Source of the DNA: Patescibacteria group bacterium
GTDB taxonomy: Bacteria; Patescibacteriota; Minisyncoccia; JAHISW01; Tagabacteraceae
Length of the DNA: 7,472 nt
Assembly (NCBI GenBank): GCA_018817995.1
Contig: JAHISW010000071.1
Location: 1 to 7,472 of the forward strand
Direction: 5' to 3'
Program-made: the position numbers and the translations under genes
The notes under the pieces: generated by a model
Database searches by the model: none
What the model saw: the letters and a program-made list of their open reading frames with translations, nothing else
Told to the model about the DNA's origin: nothing
Shown here: piece after piece, positions 1 to 4,459 of the stretch
Layout of the letters: every line of letters begins with the position of its first letter
Numbering within the stretch: position 1 is the first letter of the stretch

Positions 1-205
1 ATTTAAAAAACACTCTTCCACCCACTTTTCTGTTGTATACCACCTCTTTCCAACCCTATTCGCTTTCAACTCTCCCCTGCGACACAACAAAGCGAGGTGA
101 ATGTCCGTGCACCCACATTTTTTACTCGCCTCTTGAAGAGTTATGTATTTTTTATCTTCCAGCACTAAAGAATATAAATATTATAAATATGTCTTTTATT
201 ATAAC
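1..205. other. Left-edge region with no convincing gene
   Basis: No reading frame here has a recognisable family, a ribosome-binding site or a plausible composition. The plus-strand frame from 33 to 245 runs through the ndk terminator and is not believed. The stretch is probably the upstream region of a minus-strand gene beyond the left edge. A short inverted repeat (CTCTT/AAGAG) lies near 131-141. No tmRNA, RNase P or tRNA signature was recognised. Confidence 0.5.
11..42 (-). promoter_or_regulatory. Possible extended -10 and MraZ-like GTGG boxes for a gene off the left edge
   Basis: On the minus strand TGG followed by TATACA (34-42) resembles an extended -10 element. Directly downstream, about where transcription would start, comes a purine-rich stretch with two adjacent GTGG motifs (18-25) and a further GTG (11-13). 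MraZ binds short repeated GTGG-type boxes at this place in the promoter of its own mra/dcw operon. The gene that would be controlled lies outside the window, the box spacing is irregular and no good -35 is seen, so this is a weak call. Confidence 0.28.
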
Positions 206-235
206 AAAAAAAACACCGACAAGGTGTTTTTTTTT
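206..235 (-). terminator. Rho-independent terminator of ndk
   Basis: A GC core of five pairs (ACACC 213-217 with GGTGT 223-227) around a five-base loop is flanked by A8 on one side and T9 on the other. Read on the minus strand this is a hairpin followed by a run of U, beginning 24 nt after the ndk stop codon. The A/T flanks would also let it work on the opposite strand. Confidence 0.85.
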
Positions 236-259
236 CTGTGGATAACTCCGATGCCCGCT

Positions 260-865
260 TTACTCTAAAATTCCGTCTAAATTTACATCATAAAGTATCT
301 GTTCCTGAACAAGACGATACTTAATTATCTCGCTTTCATCAAACCAAATTTTTATTTCTTTTTCTGCCTCTTCTGGGCTACCAGAAGCGTGCACCAAATT
401 CCTAACAGCGCGACTATCCGAATCAGCCAAAGGATAAGAATCAACAGTAAAATCCCCTCTTATGGTACCAACATCAGAAGAAAGAGGCTCTGTTCCTCCA
501 GTAATTTTTCTGATAATTCCCACCGCCTCATTCCCTTGCCAAACCATCGCCACTACAGGACCGGAAGATAAAAATTTCTTTAATTTCCCTAGAACCCATT
601 TGCCTCCCTCAACAACATCATCAAAAAGATACTTTTCTCCCTTCTTTTCATAAGACGCTTTTGTTTTACTTCCAACTGCCTCAAGCCAGCCGTCATCTAT
701 CAAATAATGCCTCTCCGCCATTTCCTCCGTTGGAACAAGGAACTTCACCGCCACCAACTTCAACCCCGAACGTTCATAGCGTTTTATTATCTCCCCAACC
801 AATGCCCTCTGAACACCATCCGGTTTTATAAGAACCAATGACCTCTCCTTTTTTCTTTCATTCAT
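260..865 (-). CDS. ndk: Nucleoside diphosphate kinase, long CPR-type
   Basis: This cytosolic enzyme moves the gamma-phosphate from ATP to (d)NDPs through a phosphohistidine and so balances NTP and dNTP pools. The 201-residue protein shows LVLIKPDG (10-17, with Lys14), SGPVVAMVW (101-109), GTIRGDF (133-139) and the active-site NLVHASGS (156-163) with His159. It is well above the usual 130-150 residues because of an insertion at about 57-98, a second between GTIRGDF and the active-site His, and a C-terminal tail from about 176. From memory, this long form is typical of CPR genomes. It has its own sigma70-like promoter and terminator, so it is probably a single-gene transcript. The start at 865 has no Shine-Dalgarno sequence; the leader is about 26 nt and AT-rich. 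Family assignment is secure. Confidence 0.96.
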   Translation of the reverse strand: MNERKKERSLVLIKPDGVQRALVGEIIKRYERSGLKLVAVKFLVPTEEMAERHYLIDDGWLEAVGSKTKASYEKKGEKYLFDDVVEGGKWVLGKLKKFLSSGPVVAMVWQGNEAVGIIRKITGGTEPLSSDVGTIRGDFTVDSYPLADSDSRAVRNLVHASGSPEEAEKEIKIWFDESEIIKYRLVQEQILYDVNLDGILE

Positions 866-897
866 AAAAATAAAATTAAATTAAATGTAATGAGTCT

Positions 898-926
898 ATT
901 CTAAAGAACTGCCTCTAAATTGACAA
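898..926 (-). promoter_or_regulatory. Sigma70-like promoter of ndk
   Basis: On the minus strand TTGTCA (921-926) and TAGAAT (898-903) are separated by exactly 17 bp. Transcription would start near 891, about 26 nt before the ndk start codon. The -35 element lies inside the last codons of the upstream hydrolase-domain gene, so ndk is transcribed independently although it is only 49 nt behind that gene. Confidence 0.7.
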
Positions 927-1769
927 GTTTTCCCCGTCGCTTTTTATTTTTATAGTTCCCATCTCGTCCGTTCTTAAAACTTTAACTTCAAGTTTTTTTA
1001 AAATATCTAAAACTTCCTGACTAGGGTGTCCATAGCGATTATCTGCCCCAACGGAAACAATTGCATATTCCGGGCTGGTGTAGCCGATAAAAATTTCAGA
1101 GCTTGAAGTTTTGGAACCATGGTGCCCAACTTTCAAAACATCAACATCTAAATTGTCCTTATAGACGGACGCCAAATATTTTTCAATCGCTTGGGGCGAG
1201 TCACCTGTCAACAAAAAAGAAGTATTTTCATAAACCAACCTCGCGACAATTGAGGCCGAATTGGACTCCATTTCAGATGCGTCGCTAACAGGAAATAATA
1301 TATCTAAAAACAACCCCTCGCCTACATTCATTCTCATTCCCTTCTTGCCTAAAATTTCCGTGATATTTTTCCGCCCTATTATATTTTTCAGTTCTTTATA
1401 AATGGCGCTGTCCGATTTCACCCCCGATTCCATCACCAAACCGACATCATAACGGTTAAGAACTTCAACCAATCCTCCAATATGGTCACCGTCCGGATGG
1501 GTTTCGATCACCACATCAATGACTCTGTCATAGAAAGGCATTACTTTTGAAAGCTGATTCAGAACAGATTTATTTTGCCCTCCGTCAATTAGAATTTGGT
1601 TCCCGTTTTCCGCTTGTATGAAAATTGAATCGCCCTGTCCAACATCCAAAAAGTAAACAGCCAAACCATTTCTGCTCTCGTAAAAAACTGCGTACCAAAC
1701 AAAAATAACACAAGCAAACAAAAAACCGACAACTAAATATCTAAAATTTTCTTTAACAAATTTAATCAT
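915..1769 (-). CDS. ComEC-type metallo-beta-lactamase-fold hydrolase, membrane-anchored (split ComEC C-terminal domain)
   Basis: This is the MBL-fold domain that in many bacteria forms the C-terminus of ComEC, where it is proposed to degrade the non-transported DNA strand during natural transformation. Residues 10-29 form one membrane helix, which would place the enzyme outside the membrane. Motifs in order: FLDVGQGDS (40-48), LIDGG (60-64), HPDGDHIGG (91-99, the metal-binding motif with the D variant usual in ComEC), LTGDSP (187-192), VGHHGSK (214-220) and NRYGHPS (244-250). All expected ligand motifs are present, so the domain looks active. The channel part is a separate gene at 2971-4389, with a zinc-ribbon gene and the Cas2-like unit between them. 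The start at 1769 lacks a clear Shine-Dalgarno sequence. A stand-alone MBL nuclease or phosphodiesterase is possible, but the comEC neighbour favours uptake. Confidence 0.9.
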   Translation of the reverse strand: MIKFVKENFRYLVVGFLFACVIFVWYAVFYESRNGLAVYFLDVGQGDSIFIQAENGNQILIDGGQNKSVLNQLSKVMPFYDRVIDVVIETHPDGDHIGGLVEVLNRYDVGLVMESGVKSDSAIYKELKNIIGRKNITEILGKKGMRMNVGEGLFLDILFPVSDASEMESNSASIVARLVYENTSFLLTGDSPQAIEKYLASVYKDNLDVDVLKVGHHGSKTSSSEIFIGYTSPEYAIVSVGADNRYGHPSQEVLDILKKLEVKVLRTDEMGTIKIKSDGENLSI

Positions 1770-1841
1770 CTTAAAAACAACCTATCACTCCAACAAAACA
1801 AACACAAGAAAAACATGAGCACAAACCTGGTCTGGTATGGC

Positions 1842-1871
1842 ACCTATCCCACGCTATAGCACAGAATAGGT
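1842..1871 (-). repeat. Left 30-bp imperfect hairpin of the Cas2-like unit
   Basis: Outer arms ACCTAT/ATAGGT enclose a central GCTATAGC. Read on the minus strand, all 13 positions of each arm pair around a TATA loop if four G-T wobbles are allowed; on the plus strand several positions clash. Its reverse complement matches the hairpin at 2582-2611 at 26 of 30 positions without gaps, against 23 of 30 in direct orientation. GG and CC just outside the arms extend the symmetry in both copies. It lies 56 bp past the stop of the Cas2-like gene. Confidence 0.85.
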
Positions 1872-1912
1872 ACCACTCTCTAGCTAAACACCCGTCAAAC
1901 ATAGAAAATTGA

Positions 1913-1942
1913 TTAACTTAAACCAAATTAATTCAAACCAAA
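1913..1942 (-). repeat. Tandem 15-bp duplication over the stop codon of the Cas2-like gene
   Basis: Positions 1928-1942 (last four codons and stop) and 1913-1927 just downstream match at 13 of 15 bases. On the coding strand the two copies would read FGLN-stop and FGLS-stop in the same frame. This looks like a small tandem duplication by slippage at the 3' end of the gene. Confidence 0.7.
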
Positions 1943-2491
1943 ATGTTTCCTTAAACGAGAATCTTCTTCAACTTTTTTTATAACAAAGTAATTTACAAAT
2001 TCACTTATGTCAAAATATTCGCAAATAAAATCCAGTTTATCTTTGCAATCATAAGGTGTAATAAAAACACTCTTTTGCAAAGGATAAAAACCCATATCTT
2101 GCAACTTGAAAGTCATAGCGTCTCTGGCTTTTTTATGAACCTCTGGAATATCAAAAATAACCAACCTCCATATCTTGTCCCATTTTTTTGGAATATCAAT
2201 TTTTAAATCCTGATATTCATACTTCAAAATTCTTTTTTTGCCGTCTTCCGTTATTTTGATTATTTGTTCGCCTTTTTTGTTATAAGAAATTTTGACCAAC
2301 CTGTGTTTATTCAAATTATTAAAAGCACGCAGTAATCGTTTTTTATCCCTTGGGCCTTCTGTGTTAAATAATTTTGCAACCTGCGCGAAATTCGGCGCCA
2401 CAAAACACGCAACGATAAAACCGCCGATTGCCAGTCCTTTCAAAATTTCTTTGGCCAATTCGCCTTTTGAATATTTTTCTTTCATTTCCAT
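1928..2491 (-). CDS. PaaX/Cas2-like protein: winged helix plus Cas2-type ferredoxin fold
   Basis: The 187-residue protein has an N-terminal part with a winged-helix look (about 35-95, ending in an EDGKKRIL strand-helix) and a C-terminal Cas2-type domain (about 105-187). The Cas2 part begins with WRLVIFDIPE (108-117), where Asp114 matches the metal-binding Asp of Cas2, followed by a helix, GFYPLQKSVFITPY (134-147) and FVNYFVIKKVEED (165-177). Full PaaX regulators have about 300 residues and a third domain, which is absent here. Residues 16-33 are strikingly hydrophobic (LAIGGFIVACF), either a buried helix or a membrane segment. No cas1 or CRISPR repeats are present, so a CRISPR role is unlikely. 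It could be a DNA-binding regulator or a nuclease acting on the flanking hairpins. No Shine-Dalgarno sequence decides between Met1 (2491) and Met3 (2485). Confidence 0.85.
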   Translation of the reverse strand: MEMKEKYSKGELAKEILKGLAIGGFIVACFVAPNFAQVAKLFNTEGPRDKKRLLRAFNNLNKHRLVKISYNKKGEQIIKITEDGKKRILKYEYQDLKIDIPKKWDKIWRLVIFDIPEVHKKARDAMTFKLQDMGFYPLQKSVFITPYDCKDKLDFICEYFDISEFVNYFVIKKVEEDSRLRKHFGLN

Positions 2492-2508
2492 AAAATTATT
2501 TCTATAAA

Positions 2509-2536
2509 TCTATAAAATTTATCTCTAAAAAACAAA
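2509..2536 (-). promoter_or_regulatory. Possible promoter of the Cas2-like gene
   Basis: On the minus strand TATAGA (2509-2514) lies 16 bp downstream of TTTGTT (2531-2536). Transcription would start about 10 nt before the start codon, giving an almost leaderless message. A second TATAGA occurs at 2501-2506. The -35 match is poor and partly overlaps a 12-bp direct repeat, so any regulator bound to the repeats would affect it. Confidence 0.35.
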
Positions 2537-2562
2537 TACTACCAGCTACGCAAATACTACCA
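2533..2562 (-). repeat. Pair of 12-bp direct repeats upstream of the Cas2-like gene
   Basis: CAAATACTACCA occurs identically at 2533-2544 and 2551-2562, an 18-bp period. The pair sits in the presumed -35 region of the Cas2-like gene, between its start codon and the right hairpin. Two identical sites on nearly the same spacing as two helix turns suggest an operator, but duplication by chance cannot be ruled out. Confidence 0.6.
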
Positions 2563-2581
2563 CACCATAAAACATAAAGGA

Positions 2582-2611
2582 ACCTATCTGGTGCTATAGC
2601 ATGGGATAGGT
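2582..2611 (+). repeat. Right 30-bp imperfect hairpin of the Cas2-like unit
   Basis: ACCTATC and GATAGGT form the outer arms around the 10-bp palindrome TGCTATAGCA; 24 of 30 positions are symmetric. Read on the plus strand the arms pair with one G-G mismatch and two G-T wobbles around a TATA loop. It matches the reverse complement of 1842-1871 at 26 of 30 bases. It lies 90 bp upstream of the Cas2-like start codon. Confidence 0.85.
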
Positions 2612-2673
2612 ACCCATTATCGTCATTGCTGGCTGTTTGTATACATACACAAACGTACAAATCTAAAAACACA

Positions 2674-2700
2674 AAAATAAAAAGCCACCAAATGACGGCC
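2674..2700 (-). terminator. Rho-independent terminator after the comEC / zinc-ribbon operon
   Basis: On the minus strand GCCGTC pairs with GGTGGC (2684-2699, two G-T wobbles) around an ATTT loop, followed by TTTTTATTTTT. It lies about 40 nt after the stop of the zinc-ribbon gene and before the right hairpin, so comEC transcripts should end before the Cas2-like unit. Confidence 0.7.
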
Positions 2701-2738
2701 ATAAAATTATCACACCTAAGGTCTGCGCCTTGAAGAAT

Positions 2739-2954
2739 CTACACCTTAAAACCGCAACTTTCACACAAATAATAACCCCCGGAAGACCAAAGAGCGGCAT
2801 AGCTTTCTTTATAAACAAATTTCCCCATTCCACACTTTGGACAAATGCCCACATACTTGCAATTATCCAAGAATTGTTCTTCCCTCTTCTTTGCGCCCCT
2901 CTTTGCGTCTGCTAATTCTCTTACTTTCTTTTCAATTTCTCCATTAATTTTCAT
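2739..2954 (-). CDS. Small zinc-ribbon protein, function unknown
   Basis: The 71-residue protein has a charged, probably helical N-terminal half (1-30, rich in Lys, Glu and Arg) and a C-terminal four-cysteine zinc ribbon: CPKCG (38-42) and CESCG (64-68), separated by about 22 residues. Such ribbons bind one zinc ion and commonly mediate contact with nucleic acid or protein; no specific family is recognised. The start is set by one of the two strong ribosome-binding sites in the window, AAGGAGGA at 2961-2968 on the minus strand (written in the coding sense, TCCTCCTT on the plus), six bases from the ATG. It begins 16 nt after the comEC stop and ends before a terminator, so it is the second gene of a comEC operon. 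A role with DNA uptake is inferred from position only. Confidence 0.75.
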   Translation of the reverse strand: MKINGEIEKKVRELADAKRGAKKREEQFLDNCKYVGICPKCGMGKFVYKESYAALWSSGGYYLCESCGFKV

Positions 2955-2970
2955 CTTCTCTCCTCCTTTT

Positions 2971-4389
2971 TCAAAGATTTTTTCTCAATCTAAAAATTAT
3001 GATTGCATAAAAAGCATACATAGTCAACATCAGCCATAGCGGGAAATTTTCTATTGTAAACGAAGCGAAGGGCAAAGAAGAAAACAATTCAACCACCTTC
3101 AGTTGATACGCCAGCAGGCCATATGTTATCCACCCAAAAGGAACGCTCAAGAGGGTTGAGGCAAAACCGACAACGGCTGTCACAAATCCAAAAAACATTG
3201 TCGCCGGAATAAACATTAAAACCAAAAGATTAACAGGCAAGCCGACAACGGAAAACAATCCCATTTTGTATAAAATAAGGGGCAAGACAAAAATTTGCGT
3301 TGATAGTGTCGCCGAGGCAAGTTGTCGTATTTGGAATTTTTTTGGAAAAATTTTAAGACGCGGTTCCAAAATGGGAGCAAGGTAAACCAAAGCCATGGTT
3401 GCCAAAAAAGACAATTGAAAAGAAGAATCAAATCGCAAGATTTTAGGATTTTGCAAAATCATTAAAAAACCCGTGGCAAAAAGAGCAATTGTAATTTCAT
3501 AAATTCTGCCCGTCGCGCGCGCCAAAAGAACCAGGAGCGCCATTAGCGAAGCTCTTACTACAGTAGCCGACGCTCCAGCCATAACAGCAAAACAAACAAT
3601 CCCCAACGCCCCAAAACCAATCCCCAAAAAATGTGGCAAAAAACCAAGAACTCTCATAATGGCATCGGCAATTATTGTCACATTGTATCCCGAAAGAACG
3701 ACAATATGGATAATTCCTGTTTTGCGAAAATCATCAAGCAAGTCCTTGGGCATGCTCTGCTTGGCGCCGAACGTCAGCCCGCCGAGCAGGGCGGAATGCG
3801 GTTCTGGCACAACGCGCGCAACATTGGAAAGAAATTTATTTTTTAGAGAAAAAAAAGATGCCTTAATCCACGAAGCGTTCCCTGAAGAAATAAACTTCGT
3901 TTCCGGATAAAACATCTCAAAATATATGTCGTCTTTCGCCAAATAGGCGCCCCAGTCAAACTCATCAAATTTGCCCGGCCTTTTCAGTGTACCCTTAACT
4001 TCTATTTCGTCGCCGTATTTGAAAGAAGGGTAATGATAAGAGGTAACTAAAATTTTCACTCCCTCCGCTTCCAATATAAGTCTTGTATAATTTTCTCTTT
4101 CGTCGGGTTCATCAATAATAATTCCTCTCAAATTAACCTTCTCGTTAATTTGATTCTCTAAAAAAGAAATATCTGGTGGAATGGATTTAATTTCGTACCA
4201 AAAAATTCCTGCTCCGAAAGCAATTATGATTAAACAAAATATAAAAAAGCGTTTGCCAAATAAAAAAGAGATTGCTCCAAGAAAAATAAAAAACAGGCCA
4301 AAAAAATAAGATAAGCTCAAAAAGGACGCGGTAAAAACTCCCACAGAAAAGGAGATCACGAAAAACAAAAATATCCTTGCCAAATTCAT
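2971..4389 (-). CDS. comEC: ComEC/Rec2-type DNA-uptake channel lacking the C-terminal hydrolase domain
   Basis: ComEC forms the inner-membrane channel that imports single-stranded DNA in natural transformation. The 472-residue protein has N-terminal membrane helices (about 5-65), an extracytoplasmic OB-like domain (about 83-170, with YGDEIEVKGTL), then the multi-helix competence domain (about 195-470). Competence motifs: LLGGLTFGAK (201-210), HIVVLSGYNV (228-237, replacing the usual HLLAISG), GASATVVRASLMA (272-284) and DSSFQLSFLATMALV (321-335). Full ComEC has 700-800 residues; the missing MBL-fold domain is a separate gene at 915-1769. The stop is TGA. No Shine-Dalgarno sequence is seen at the ATG. 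It is transcribed divergently from the histidine kinase across a 70-bp gap and continues into the zinc-ribbon gene. The split form, as far as I recall, also occurs in other CPR bacteria, so the protein need not be defective. Confidence 0.92.
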   Translation of the reverse strand: MNLARIFLFFVISFSVGVFTASFLSLSYFFGLFFIFLGAISFLFGKRFFIFCLIIIAFGAGIFWYEIKSIPPDISFLENQINEKVNLRGIIIDEPDERENYTRLILEAEGVKILVTSYHYPSFKYGDEIEVKGTLKRPGKFDEFDWGAYLAKDDIYFEMFYPETKFISSGNASWIKASFFSLKNKFLSNVARVVPEPHSALLGGLTFGAKQSMPKDLLDDFRKTGIIHIVVLSGYNVTIIADAIMRVLGFLPHFLGIGFGALGIVCFAVMAGASATVVRASLMALLVLLARATGRIYEITIALFATGFLMILQNPKILRFDSSFQLSFLATMALVYLAPILEPRLKIFPKKFQIRQLASATLSTQIFVLPLILYKMGLFSVVGLPVNLLVLMFIPATMFFGFVTAVVGFASTLLSVPFGWITYGLLAYQLKVVELFSSLPFASFTIENFPLWLMLTMYAFYAIIIFRLRKNL

Positions 4390-4459
4390 AAAAATATGTT
4401 ACTTTTTACAAAACAAACTTAATCGCGCGTTGACAACATAATAACGAAAGGAGGTTAAA
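4390..4459. promoter_or_regulatory. Divergent comEC / histidine kinase control region
   Basis: The 70-bp gap contains GTTGACAAC (4429-4437), which gives TTGACA on the plus strand and TTGTCA on the minus strand, so one element could serve as -35 in both directions. Toward comEC, TTTTGT lies 17 bp away as a poor -10. On the plus side no acceptable -10 follows, because the ribosome-binding site AAAGGAGG (4447-4454) occupies the expected place. The starts are therefore uncertain. Confidence 0.3.

Larger units (their letters stand above)
1842..2611 (-). mobile_element. Putative mobile or REP-like unit: Cas2-like gene between inverted hairpins
   Basis: One minus-strand gene (1928-2491) is bounded by two copies of a 30-bp imperfect hairpin in inverted orientation. 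The geometry is like a RAYT gene flanked by REP and inverse REP, or a minimal insertion element whose ends are themselves palindromic. The unit separates the two halves of a comEC locus. No target-site duplication was seen just outside the hairpins and no known transposase is encoded. An autoregulated gene with paired operators is the main alternative. Confidence 0.42.

Noticed and set aside
1..205. Structured RNA gene (tmRNA, RNase P RNA, tRNA)
   Set aside because: No conserved core motif of these RNAs was found on either strand.
33..245. Plus-strand 70-residue reading frame at the left edge
   Set aside because: It runs through the ndk terminator, has no ribosome-binding site and has no family-like pattern.
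1928..2491. CRISPR-Cas adaptation locus
   Set aside because: Only a Cas2-like fold is present, with an added winged helix. There is no cas1, no other cas gene and no repeat-spacer array.
2635..2654. Inverted repeat GTTTGT/ACAAAC with an 8-base middle as an element end
   Set aside because: It is short and AT-rich, has no partner on the other side of the Cas2-like unit, and has no terminator run.
2502..2854. Minus-strand frames of 63-66 residues around the right hairpin
   Set aside because: They cross the terminator and the hairpin or overlap the zinc-ribbon gene, and show no family pattern or ribosome-binding site.
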